From: Gavia stellata
Taxonomy: Eukaryota; Chordata; Aves; Gaviiformes; Gaviidae
Assembly (NCBI RefSeq): GCF_030936135.1
Contig: NC_082602.1
Location: 26,601,965-26,665,964, forward strand
DNA length: 64,000 bases
Direction of reading: 5' to 3'
The notes under the pieces are model-generated. The model did no database searches. It saw nothing but the letters and a program-made list of their open reading frames with translations, and had not been told where the DNA came from. Position 1 is the stretch's first letter, and each line of letters opens with the position of its first letter. A program made the position numbers and the translations under genes. Of the stretch, positions 23,878-37,285 are shown piece after piece.

Positions 23878-26800
23878 CTGGTTGGCACTTCTGTGTAGTC
23901 AAAGTAGATTTGTTTTCTTCTGTCTTCTATTTCGCAACACTGGAAATGCTGAAAAAGCCTCTGCCTAAATACAGAAGGAGAGCTAAGAGGTTTGGGTTTT
24001 TTCCCCGAACTTCTAAGCAAGTACTTAAACAAAAAAATCCCCTCTTTGCTTTTATCCTTCAAGACACTGAGCAGAGTGTGAAATGCCCTAGCTTCTCTTT
24101 CTTTTAATTTTTTGTCCAAGTATAGCGAAAAGGCTCTGCTAGTTGATCAGGATACTGCTGCTGGTGGAAGCTGAATCTTTGCATAGCTCTCTGGGTCCGT
24201 GGGCAGGTCTGGTTACCTTTGAGGTTTCAGAGGGGCTCTACAGAGTGATCCTTGACTGTCTTTGTGCTTTCCCTGCAGAGACACTAGATAAGTAAGCAGT
24301 ATCCAGTCTTCACCACTCAAACTGCCACAACCTTTGGTTTGGGAACTACCTGGTAATGTTGTACGGTTGGTTGTTGCCGCAAGGTCACTCTTCTGCAGGG
24401 CTCTGCTGGAACCTGTGAGGCTGCAAAGGAGAAAAGAATCACATGGCAGTGTCAAAGGTAAATGAAAGATAATGCAGCCGTTCTGCTCTTATGAATTTGG
24501 ACAGCCCTGTGCTGTACTGCTTAGCATGAAGAACTGCATGTAAGCTGTGGCACCTAGTATCTATCTTGTCCTTTTTCCTTTTCATTTTGGTGAGAGGGAG
24601 GCATGGAGGTCTTTCTACAAAGAAGAGCCTGATGTCTGGGCAGAGAGAAAGTAGAGGGAGGTCACTGAAATCTGACCACTCAGACTTCATTAAATGGAAG
24701 TGATAGTCCTGGGCCTGGGGAGGAGGGGTGGAAACTCACTTCTACTTCCATTCATCGTCTGTGTGCTAGGTTAAATATTCATCTCTCAAAGACTTGATAT
24801 CTCTTCAAGCCCCAGTGGGTTTCCATTGACAGCGGAGAATGATCAAAGGGAGAATAGGCTCTCTGTCATCGTACTGTGGGCTTGTACCTTATGGTCACGT
24901 TCCATATCGATCGGGAGCAGATTTCATCAGCACTTAGACCATGACAGTCTGCCTTTTTTTCTCAAGGTGTTCTTTTCTCTCCTTGCTTGTCTCCTTTGTT
25001 CCTGCCACCGCCTTCCTTTTCCTGATGCAAGTCTTTGTGTTCTCTTTATTTTATCTGTTGAAGTGATCAAGAGTTGAATACTTGGTACTTGCTAATGAAG
25101 CTTCTTTGGCAGTGAGAAGGCCAGGGAAGCTCACTTAAACTAATTGTTGTTTTAGGATCTCTCTAGGCATCCTGACCCTATGTGCAGAAATGGTTTATTT
25201 TTGAAAGATCGTCTTGAGTTAGGAAATCAGCTCTTGTCCTAAAATGAAAACACACATTCATCAAAACCTGAATTTCACGTGGGTTGTGCAAAACATGTAA
25301 TTTGGGTTAGGTCCGGTCACTGGAAAATATGTGATGCTGTTGTCCAGGAAGTTACAGTGCAAGAAATGTAGGGAACTTCAGAAAGTCACATTAACCATGT
25401 CTCCTTTGAGAATTGCCTCAGAAATCCTGACCTCTGCATTTCTGCCATGTGCTTTATATGATGCTAGTGAAGACGGTCCCATGAGCACTTGCAACACTCT
25501 TGTATACATGTGTTTGCATGACATTATGAACTGTGGAAAGAATAATGCTGTGCTTCCCAAACTGCTTACCCGAGACTCTCCCTCTACCTCTGCACGAGGG
25601 ACACGAGCCACCACTCTGATCGACAAAGCACCATCTGCTTCAATCCATGCCATGCTTCCTATGGTCAAATCACAGAAACCTTTAGCTAGGGGTCTGTGCA
25701 CTTGAATGTCTAGGGGTGATGGCCGGGGTGCCCTCTCACACCTCTGCTCTTTGCCAAGCCACCATCCAGGGTCAGTGTGTAAGGTTTTAGGCTGACACGG
25801 ATACCCTGTTCCCATCTCCATCTGCTAAAGGTTTCTGGTGCAAGATGTTAGTTTTACTGTCCTCTTTATCAACCCTGACAACAGTTATTATTTAAATGTT
25901 GCTCAATACTTTCAGCATGATCTTGGGATGACTGCTAATTCCTTCAACCCCTTGTTTTGTTTTAGAATTTCTAATCCCATTTTCTATGACTAAGTTCAGT
26001 TGCGTTGTTTCCACAGTGAGGATTAGGGTTTACTGCTATAGGTACGTCATTCTGCCTTTGAAGCTGCTTGCTCATGCTTTCCTTGGCAAGCTCTGGCAGA
26101 CATGCTTAGCAACAACCGAGATCGTATCTTTTTGAAGGTGCAAAAGGGTTAATCAGAAGCATGTTTATGAAACCAGGTTGCTTACCCTTACAAGCTTTTA
26201 CTGTGATCCTTTTGGAAGACTTATCACCTGCCTTTGTAATTTATATTACATTTTTCTTTCCTTTCTTGAAGCTATTTTAATGCTATGTAGGATATTGTTA
26301 AAACTAACTATGATAAGCAACTTTTCTTGGCAAGCCCTAAATTGCACACCTCTTGAATGCAAACTGGAGAATGTGACTGTCTTCATGCAGATGGCATTAA
26401 GATTTTTGGCTGGTATATTCAGGGTTGTTGAATGAGCGTAGGGCACCTGAACTACACCTATAGTTTCAAAACAAATCCCAACAAAAGGACTTACATCCCC
26501 CAGGCAGGCAGACAGCTGTTTTTACAGATGCGTTTTCTCTAGAGCCTTTTTGTAGGAATGGTCACAGTTGTGGTTGAGTTCACTTATATGTGCAGGGAGA
26601 TGTGCTGATGGCTATTCAAGGGAGTATTATTTTTCATCAGGGAGATTAAAGGTATTGCTATTGATGAGGAGATTTCTTTGTGTTGAGACTCTCCAATGAA
26701 ATAGAGCAACTGCGTGTATGCAATACTTCTTTAAAAATGTTAAATAGGATCTACCCTCTGATAGAAGTTGTTAATTGTGCTTTTGGCTCTATCTGCCTCG

Positions 26801-29800
26801 CCGGCGGATGTACCGTTGTGAAATTTCTACAGCCTAATAAAATATTAGAGGATGCTTCACTTCAACAGGGAACTTGATGGCTGCTTTCAGCTGATGCCTC
26901 TTTAAAGCCAGGTGAGAAACATGTGCTTGCCTCATTGGGACTTGCACCTACCTCTGCAGGCATACCACCAGGGTATTGATGCAAGGTTCATGGATTGCAA
27001 AGAGCCTGAATAGTTCTGGGGCTGTAGATGTTACGATGCCAGGCTCTGCATATTTGGTATAATGCAGTTGAACAGATCATGCAAATCTTAGTTTTTATTA
27101 CATTGACTCAAAGTGGAATTATTTGGGCATTTCGATACAAAATATGTCTTGATTTTTAGTGCATTTCTAAAGGCATGAGGGAGACTCTTCAGACTTGCTG
27201 TGTTTACCCCAGTCTAGTAGTGAATGCTGAGCTTTGCAACTACTGACTTTTGGCACAAAGTTGTGTTGTGTACTTGTAATACAAGGATCTTCCAGAAACT
27301 TACAGGAATCTGGTGATTGTTCTTTGTATTTTCTGGCTTGTTAAAATTGCATAAATCTAGAATCTCTTACTTCTGAAGACACCATTTATCTAACATTTTT
27401 TCTTCCCAAGAAGTATCTTCTCCTGGGATTTAACTATTTGCTGATGCAAATCTCTGTGATCACAGACAGTTAAAGAACTATTGAGTGTCACATCATTAGG
27501 TCACCAGTTCAAATCTAGTCCAAAGTAGTAATGGGTATTTTTATACTCCTAATGCCTTTCATCAGGATTGATGTTTAGTTGCTTAAACTAAAAACAGAGC
27601 ATTTGCTATTCAGAATTATGGATTCAAGTGGAGAATAAAGACTAGAAGCAGGTTTTTCTATAGTAGGAAATCCTGTTTGACTTGTGTTAGTATCTGTATA
27701 TGTTTCTCAGCATATACGGGGCTTTAGAAGGAGTAAAGGTAGCATCTTGCCAGAGGAGTGTGTGGTTTGCTGCATAACATGTAATGCTGAAAGGTGACCT
27801 CACCTAGCAGAGAAGTGTATGCATTAGTCAAATCTGGGTTTTTTGGTGTGCTTTCCTATGACTTCTAAATTGCAAGAGCCTTTGAAGAAAATACAGGAGT
27901 ACATAGACTTTGAAGGGAAAGAGATTTTGAAATTGGAAATGCAATGTGCGAGTGTTTTGAATGGCAACTGAAACGCTTTTGGACACAGTACTTCTCAAAT
28001 TCTTCCAGGCAGCTGCTCTTCCAAAGAATGATGGTTGGTTGGCTGGTTGGGGTTTTTTTCCTTGTTCCTTCGAGCATTCATGTCAGGATCTTTGTATAAA
28101 ACTTCACTTCTAAATCTGACCTGTAATCTCAGGTTGCTGGTCAAGAAGTGTGGACTTCAGTTTAGAGTAAAATCTAGTACTTACGACAACTCATTGGACT
28201 GTACGTTCCACAGTCTGTAGAGAGCTTGAAAAGGTTCAGTTCAGCCGCATGGGCTTTTGCAGCTTCATGGTTCTTCCTTGTCAATTTGTTATTCTAAAGT
28301 TGGGAAATCCTTGCAATCTCTTTGAGATGTGTTGGGATATGGAAAGCCTTGTGAATCCCTGCAGTCAGGGGCTGACCTCCTGCGTGCTGGGATCTGCCTG
28401 CAACTGCCTCTTACTTCCAACCTTTTCCTGAATGTTTCCTGAGCACTCTCTGGCTTGTTTCAGGGACCAGCTTGGCAGCCTATCAGGAATCAATAGCTGG
28501 AGTCCTTCAGGAAAGAAGTTGAAGATGCTGAAGTATGAATTCTGGTGTCCTGGTTGTTAGAATCTGTTAGCAGAGACGTCAAGATGTGAAGAAGAGAGAT
28601 GTGAAAGCCGGTACAAGCGTTCTCTTTCTTTGTGGTCCTGAGTTGAGAAATTAGGATCTGAGTTAGCTTCCCCACCCCAAAGGTTGTTGCATAGCTTCCC
28701 ATGCATCTTGTGCTGTGGGAGATCGCTGGTGACTTTTGTCAGTATTTGGAGGTACAAAAAGTGGGTTGTGAGGTGTGGAGACAGGAAAAAAATATATTTA
28801 ATGACATGCAAAAAAAAAAAATACTGCCTGTAGAACTTGAGTTATCACTGTGGCACTTTGTGACGGGGATTCCAGTCCTGTGGGTCTTAAAAATACATTT
28901 TCATATGTGTATACTCTATAAAGAGTCTTCAGTCATGTGAAGGTCTAAGTTCTCAGCACATTGGGAGATATGAGATCATTAATTTTCATTCCTGATGCTG
29001 CTTATTGCTACCATTTTGCTGGTTATCTCAGAGACTGTTGCCAATGTATTTATGACTTCCTACTTAGAATATTCTGTTACAACCAAGTATGTCAGAAGCA
29101 TTGAGTGCATATTTCTGCCTCTTTTTGATGCTGATGTGCTTTATAAAGGCAGTATTGAAGTTCTGGCTTAGCAAAGGAATACCAACCACTAAACAATTTC
29201 TGCCTGTATTTTAAGTCTCTGATTGCTTTTTGGCTTGTAACTGTGATTTCAGCCAGAAACGGTGCATGGCTAGGAATCTTTCGAAATTATCATCCATCTT
29301 TTTGCTGGAGACTAAAAGAGGACAGTTACTGAAGCGCAAAGGAAACGTCTTTTTTTTTAAAGCTGAGTCATGAAAAGATTGGCAAGTTGCAAGGGAAAAT
29401 GTAAATCTGCTGTTTACTTACTATAGTTAACAATGAAATCCTCCTTTACAGAAAAGTATTAGAGTGAATTATGCTTTCAGTCTCCTTGTTATTGTGGAAG
29501 AGTAAAAGAAAATATATTTATCTTGATTTTTTTCCTTAATATATATTTGGTCTAGGACAGGGGTAAATAAAAGGAAGGTGCCACTTTTTGACTGATAATT
29601 CTCTGAAGATTGGCCCTAAAAATATGGTTGTCATCAACAATTGCTAGTTTTCACAAATGGGATGACTTTTTGTGTTGGTTTTCCCTCATTACAGGCAAAT
29701 AGCTAAATCATGGAATGTCCATTGCTGAAACCTGTGATCTTTTACTTAACTTAGGTATGAGTTCTGGTTGTTTTCAATACATATACAAACATTAATACAC

Positions 29801-32800
29801 TGAACTAGCATGAAAAAACATGTCAAATCTTTTGCATAGTGTAAAGTAATAGATGTTATCTATAAACATTAATGATTCTGACTCCGCTTCTGATATGGTA
29901 AATTCTATTCTTACTCTGCTGATGGAAAATAAAAGAATGGGAAACAGTGACTTTGCCAAACATGAAGTCCAGTGCAGTTTGAGAATGGACGACAAGTTTT
30001 TGGAGTCCCAATTCTGTGTTATATAAAGGCCATAATTTGTCTTACAAAAAACCTGGCTAATGTTAAAAAATGTGTTATCTGTCTTTTTGAAAATAGACTA
30101 AATAGATTGCAGAAGAACATATTTGTCAACAGGAAGTAACCATAAACTTAGGAGGTATGCAGGCGTCAAGCCTGGCTGAACAAGACTGCAAAAAATAAAG
30201 ACAGAACCTCTTTCCCCTCACTTTTTGGGCTGTTAGTAGGACCAGAGAACACCTTCTTTCATGAGGGTTGAGCAGGCTTTTCAAACCCCTTTGGTGTGTG
30301 TGCAGTGTCTTAATACAAGCCTTGGTGTTAGGCTTTCATGACACAGACTGTGGGCCGCGTGGAGTGAAGCTGCAGGTTGTCACCAGCCCACAGCCACAGC
30401 TCTTCCACTCCTGGTGTCAAAGGGGTATTTAGGTATTAGTAAGATTTGATGTAGGTCAAATCAAACTTGAGAATATCAAGGTGTCCCTGTGCGGGTTTTT
30501 GTCATGCTGCCAGATGTGCTTTACTGAACTGTTGCATGCAATGAAGGACCTTTTATTATTGCATTGATCAAGATAGTACCATGGGTGTGTTCCTCATCCA
30601 TGGGGAAAAGTGAGGTCAGTAGGAATGAATGTTGTGCTGCAGCTCAGACTGGAAAAGAGATACTTTGGTGTTGTGGGAAGAAGACATCTGACTTCTGCTT
30701 TGGGGCATTCAGTCTAACGCGGCAGTCTTAATGTTATGTGACAGGTGACTTTCTTGTCGTCTTTGTTAGGCTGCCCTACTTGTTCAGGTGAAGGCCAGTT
30801 CTGTACTTGTCCTTTGCTTTTTCCTCTGGCAGGGGATCCTTTCTGTTGTCTTTACGTGTGCTTCAGCCTTGCCCGTTGTCTCCTTATGGTTTAGGATTAC
30901 CTGCTGTCTTGCTCCTTGTAGATGCAGCCAGGCGTCCCACCCTTCAGAAAGCTGGAGGCCTGATCTCAGCTCACCTCCACAAGTTTTTTGGATGTGATGC
31001 ATAGCATGGGAGCCATTTGGATGTTGGGCTTTCAGATATTTGGATATTGTGGTGGGAATGAAGGCAACCAGGAAAGCAGCAGACATGAAAATCCTCCTGT
31101 CTGCTGCATCTGCCAGTGGCCGTGGAGGAATAAAACTGAGAGGTTCTCTTAACTCTTCTCTTCCACTTTTTGGGTTAGGTCTGCTTGTTTGTTCAATGAG
31201 TGAAGAGTATTTTCTGTCTCAGAACATGTGCAGAAGTGGGATGATGGCTGCATATACTGCTCTTGGAAACTCAGGGAAGCTAATGTTGGCATTCTCACCA
31301 TTTCCCACATCTTCTATACTGACACAATGACATTCTTTGTAAATTGATGGCAAAACATATGATCTTTCTTTTTTTGGTCTTGCTTCCCTCCACAGTTTAA
31401 CTCTTCTTATGAGGTGTATCTCTGATCAAAGGATATTAACAAAAACTTTATCTTCTTGGTTTTACAAATTTGGCTTAAAAATTCTCTTCTTGAAACTTGG
31501 CAAACACTGCCTTGGTATTCAAACAGTGGGGATGGGATAGGGGAAATCACTTGGCTGTTGAAAAACTACATATGGGAAAGTCACATGGAGCTTTCAGTGT
31601 TTTATTTACAATTCTGCAAAGGCCTCTTCTAATTTGAAAAATAGAAAAGACCAAATAGTGGCTTCTGGAAAGTGAACAGCTAGATTTTTCCATGAGTATT
31701 TTTAATACAAATAATAACTTCACAGATTGTAATACTCTCTCCTCCTTAAATACTTTTTTAGCCTTCAGGATGTATAACTGTGTAAACTAACATAGCGAAG
31801 AAAACCTTAACTCCTGCAGCATCTGACTTTTTAAATTCTGTAAAGCCGTAAGAGATATGCTTTGTTTTCATTTAGCAAATATATATTGAGTTTCGAGAAA
31901 GCTAACTTGATTTACAATCAGCGTACCCAGTGGGAACCATATGCTTTTCACGTTTGTCTTTTAATGAAGGATTAGAGTATTTCTTTCAAAATATCTTTTT
32001 CCAGAAAAATTCTAGTTTTAACCATTAAGTAACGTTTAAGTAAGAACTGAAGCTGGATTTTCAGATGTGGCTGTACATGTGAACAGACATTTTCAAACAC
32101 AAGTCCTTGGAATGATTTTAGTGGTTAATAATGTAATCATCAGTTTTATGTCCACTTGATTCTGAGCAGTGTTTTGCTGCTATCAGTACAAGATAACTGT
32201 GTTACGTGAAATTGCTTGAACAAAGCTAAACGAAGAGTGATAGAAGTGCTCTGCCTGAGAGGCTCTAGCATTTTGCTTCTGCTCAAATTGCTGAACATGG
32301 CTAACTTTTTGCAGAATGGCATTTAAGGTTACATTTGGAGTCATTAGGTTATAAACAGTCCACAACATATTTTACATACTTCATGTTAATATTCCTCTGA
32401 AGATCAAGATTCCCTGGGGAGAAATGAGAATATGCACCAAAAACATTCTCAGTTCTTGAGGTTTATCCACAACTTCCTAGATCACTAAAGATCAACTATC
32501 TCATGAAGAAATTGTTACAAAACAAATTTTGATGCAGCTCTCAAAGTGTTTATATGTGGGGGGAATACACTGGGTAATGCCCTTCCTTTTAGTTGTCAGA
32601 TTTTCATATTTTTGCTGGCTGGCTGAGATGTAGATTGGGATTGGAAAATATTTCTGACTGGCATTTGGTAAATTTATATGAACCTTCATGTTCAAGAATG
32701 CTTTTGAGTCCTGGGCTGTGTTGGGAAAAGACATGGCAAAAGTGTTCAGATCTTGACAGAATGTCTGAATCTGTGCTATTGAATAGAGAGAGGAGTCCTT

Positions 32801-34440
32801 TCATTTCTGTTACTCAGTAAGTCTTATGGGGGGGGGAAGTTCTTGACCCTTCTTAAAGACGCCAGAGTGTCTCTGAGAGGTGTGACCCACCATGTAATTT
32901 TTTGCCAAGAATAAATCTGTCCCTACTGTGAAAAAGTGGCTGTTTTGTGCTAGGCACAATCCATGTAAAACTGGGTCTGTGGGGGAAATCTGTTGTACTT
33001 GTGAAAATGGTCTTGGTTTTGTTCTGGCATTAGCATTTACTGAATGGTTGGCATCTACAGTGGTACATCAACAACGTTTGTGCCCGTGCTCCTTGCTTGT
33101 GTGGTCAGCTGACCTAGGGCAACACTCTGAAATAAAACAAAACCTCTAGACCACCAGCTTGTCCTTCAGAAACCACTCTTATTTCAGATTCCACTGTTAC
33201 TTTGCAAAATACTGGGATTTATAGAACTGGCAGGATGGCTCTGGCAGAGTTACCACATTACAGCAGGATCTGGGCTCTCTGTCAGACCCCTGACTTAAGC
33301 GGCATTTCTCATACCTGAGGATGCAACTCACAAGGGACATCCTTGGCATCTGTGTGCATACAAATTTCTTCCAGCTCATCTAGATGAGAGGCAAAAAGTG
33401 GAGGAACTGAATGAGAATCCAGCGAGAGCTGCTGTAAGCAGCAGACACTTGCAAGCTAGTTGCAGTTTAGACTGTAGGAGCCACTGGTGCATCTTTCTGC
33501 TCCTGCGGAGTTTAGGAAGGAACATCTTTCATGTGTTTGCTGAGATTTTGGAGGTCTGGTAATCCCTCGGGGTAGTTCGAAAGGTAGTTGCAGACAATTT
33601 GACAGCAGTACTTTACACTAATGAGGAAGCAGCAGGGTTGCGCTTCCTCCAGCCTGCCTTGAAAGGAGAAGTACAGAGGCTCAGCTGTTCAGGGCTACGC
33701 AACTGTAAGGCATAATAATAGCTCGAAGACTTTTCTCTAACTACACAGCTCAAGCATAGGCTAACTGCATATTAGAGAACTAAATCTTGTCCAGCATGCT
33801 TGATCCAATAGCAAATCTGCTTGATTCACCTCTGTTACTGATCTGGTTTCCAAATTGAATCCTTCAAGCATCTGTAAAGATCTCTTGGTGCATGGTGGAC
33901 ACACTGAATACCACCGGTTCTGCTGGCTCACTTTGGCAGATATAAGTTCCATTTCACTAGTAAGTTTCTACATTTACGAAAGATTGCTTTAGCTTTTTTT
34001 GATTGAAACTTTGCTTTGAATTTCCCAAGAATTTGGGGGCACTTTTGACGGTCACTTATTTGTCCTCACGGTGACTTCAACTCAGTGTGAGCTCAGACTT
34101 CAATAAATAGTCCACTGTGTGCTGACACTCTAAAAGATAAAGTCATGCTGCCAGTTTATGCTGAATTCTTTCCACAAATGGGGTATATGTTTTAAAAAGT
34201 CTTAACATTTTTCTTTCTCATGCCAGACCTGCGTTTTAAAGGGATCCTGAAATTTATTATCATCTTCCTTATTTCTTGCTGATGTTAAAACCATCTACTA
34301 AATTCAGTCGTCTAAAACTTCAAGGGACAGTAAAGATGTAACTGTTTGTATAGTTCATTTTTGGTGTAAGAATTGTATTGCAGCTAGCAAGGAACACACA
34401 AAGGCTTAAGAAAAGGTTCTGCAAATACAGTGTTAGATGT

Positions 34441-34452
34441 AAAAAAAAAAAA
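34441..34452. repeat. Poly(A) tract, 12 nt
   Basis: A homopolymer in intron 1 with no associated element recognised. Confidence 0.7.
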
Positions 34453-35792
34453 GTATTGATCTAAAATTTGATGAGGAAAGTGAGTAAACAGTAACTCAGT
34501 AACTGATATATAGATTGAAAGGGTTTGCTACTCTTTTGGTTCTTGAGGGAAAAGAACAGAAAATGCACAAACTCCTGGTTGTAATTCTACACACATTAAA
34601 ATGAATACTAAATGTAAAGGGGTCAAATTAAAGCAAAAGAATAAGGAAGAAAAAGTTAGACTATGGTGACGTGCTTCAGTCTCTAGTAAAGTACTAGTAT
34701 AAATCCCTGAAGACTTTATAAGCATCTCTAAGGCAACAGGAAACGAGCAGTGTGGATTTATCAGGAACAACCTTGGGGGGGGGGATTCAATTTGGTTGAT
34801 TCGATGGGTGTTTTACAGCCCAACCTGAGTGAGGTTATGGGATGCTGAGTAGGGTTTTATGTTCAGGATTAAATAGTAATACAGTGGGTTCATTAAGTGA
34901 CTGGAATATATGCTAAGGAGTAGTCTGTGGTGGTAACTGGAGTCCTGGAGGGGTTTGTTCTGCCTCTATCCCAACAGTTTGGAAGACAAAGAGAAAGCAC
35001 TTGAGATGCAGATGGAGTGTTGTGTGTGTTTTTTAAGACAAGAGAACAACTTGAAGAAATAGTCTGAAGCCTATTTCACTTTTCCTGAAGGAAAAGTGCA
35101 GAGTACTTACTGAATGGAGAGAGTCAAATAGAGGGAGTCTGGGATTTTGGGATGTATCAGAAATTGAGTGCAGTTGTTGCAAAAAACCCCACCAAATCTT
35201 TAATTCTGTAGTAATAGAAGTGTCCTATACAGGTATTTTGTAATACTCCATGCTAGTAAGTGATGCACACCATTTTGGATCCCACATTTTAAGATGGGTT
35301 TGAGTTGCAGGCTGAGAAGAGCAGTAAAACTATGATTTAATCCTAATCTATGAAAAAAGACTTCTTTTGTCTTCTGAAAGCAGCTTATAGAGGAATGGAA
35401 CAATTTTCCAGGAGAGCTATGTTAAGAAGACGACTATGATCAGTTGTCTTGTTTTTAGCGGAGAAGAAGAAATTACTGCCTTATCTTGTACTAAGGCCTG
35501 AATTAATGGGAAAGAACATCCTAAATTTTAAAAAGCATTGAGCACGGAAGCACGTTGTTGGTTGAGATGGCGGGAGCACTAGTGATTGTAGTCGTCTTAA
35601 GAACAGGTTAGAGAAATGTTGATGCTTTAGGTGCAGTGAATCGTTCCCAGAGCAGTTTGACAAGGTGACTTCTTGAGAACCCTTTCAGCCGGCTGCCTCT
35701 GCGTTTGCATCTTTCATTTTCAAACAGCCCTGATGTTTGAAGCCTGTGTTAAGGAACAAGTGCTGAAAGGAGGACAGTCCGATGGCCAGTCT

Positions 35793-35816
35793 GTAATTAA
35801 ATCCGTAATTAAATCC
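35793..35816. repeat. Tandem duplication of a 12-mer
   Basis: GTAATTAAATCC occurs twice head to tail. It is a simple slippage-type duplication in intron 1. Confidence 0.8.
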
Positions 35817-36217
35817 TGCTCACAAATGTTGCTGTCCGTCCCCAAGTTCTTTATGCATCTTTACGTGGAAGATGTCTCTTTCAATGGTCTGATGACTTTA
35901 CAAGGTGCAGGTTGGGTCTCTGCAATGAAATTGGTGGGCAGTTTTCTCACTTCTTTCCAGGAAAGGAGGGTTGGTCCTGGTTTTCCAAAAGAGATGTTCA
36001 GAATTCCTACTCCCCAAACTACCTGCTTCAGGGGAAAAGCACTACTGTAGGAGCCTATGATGCGTAAAAAGTAGTATTTCTAAAAACTGAAAATATTTCC
36101 TTGTCTTGGAGTTTCTTCATTCAACAGTCACCCACAGGTCTTTGAGCTTTCTGAGTGCTGAGGATGAAATGTATATTGTTCACCTTTTGAAGAAGAAAAT
36201 AACTGGCTTCTGAGAGT

Positions 36218-36260
36218 TTGGGGTTTTTTGTTTTTTGTTTTTTTGTTTTGTTTTGTTTTT
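36218..36260. repeat. T-rich simple repeat (GTTTT)n
   Basis: Runs of T separated by single G residues. It resembles an eroded poly(A) tail read on the opposite strand, but no element body is recognisable beside it. Confidence 0.7.
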
Positions 36261-37214
36261 AAGATTTACTGTTTTACTGTAGTCATGCTAATTAGCACCA
36301 ATTACCTTCCTGTAAAAAGGTAGGATGCCAATCAGGTTTTGATTTGTTTTGAGTTTGTTTTTTATTTTTTACACAGATGCATATGGACTATTTGGTTTTA
36401 TGCTATGGGAGAATTTAAAAGTAAACAATGGTTGCAGGAGTACGAGGCCACTGGTATTGTGATCTATAGCAAATGCATGTCTGGAAGCCAGACTTTAGCA
36501 AGGAGAAAGCAAGCGCTTAGCCTTCTCTCTTTTCCGCAGTCTGCAACCTTGCTGCAGAGAAATGTGTGAAAGAGGCAAAGCAGTGCGGGTCACCCTGTCC
36601 TCCTTCAGCCCTGCTACAGCCAGGGGAGTGTTTGCTTTATCTGCCAGTGGAATAACAAGCACTAATGGAAATTATAGCAGTTGGGATAAGATAATACCCA
36701 TAAAGGCTGGTTATGGTGACCAGCATTTATTCCCAAGATAAAGCTGAAATGAGTTTTTAATTATTGGGCATTAAACTATATGAAATAAAGCATGCTTATG
36801 CACACAAGGGGAGCACACATTGCCCATATACCTAAGGGGGAAACCCTACAGATACCACAAAGGTAGGGGAGCGAGACAGCGGGGTGTTGAAGGTATCTGC
36901 CCTTGGAATCGCAAAACTGCCTGGCCTGCAGGTATGTCACTGAAATTTAGAAATTGGCTGTGATTCTAGGTGCCACCAGTGCTTCTAATGCTTAAGCAAA
37001 GTGCAAACTGCGTAATGCCACAGCTGATGCTGAAACATGATGCTCGGACATCGCTTCCTCCCAGCCGCCTGTTCCTTACATAACTGCCGGCTGTCCCAGG
37101 GGTGGCCTCCAGATGAGCTGAGCCCAACAGGAAGTATTTGGGTAACCGGTGGCAGTTCTGCTAGGCATAGAAAGAATAACAATTAGTTGTATTTAGAGTC
37201 CAGTGCTTGTAATA

Positions 37215-37285
37215 TCTCAGACAACTTTCTGGCACTCTCCCCATTTTACAGTTAGGGAAAATAGCTGCAGGGAGGGAAAATGCAG
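37215..37285 (-). repeat. Possible MIR/CORE-SINE remnant
   Basis: CCCCATTTTACAGTTAGGGAAA resembles the reverse complement of the MIR core (its CATTTTACAGATGAGGAAA block). Only this short core is convincing and the flanks are too diverged to place limits. Confidence 0.3.

Noticed and set aside
27485-27525. tRNA B-box-like GTTCAAATCT
   Set aside because: There is no matching A box at the right spacing and no acceptor-stem pairing; at most an old SINE-like trace.
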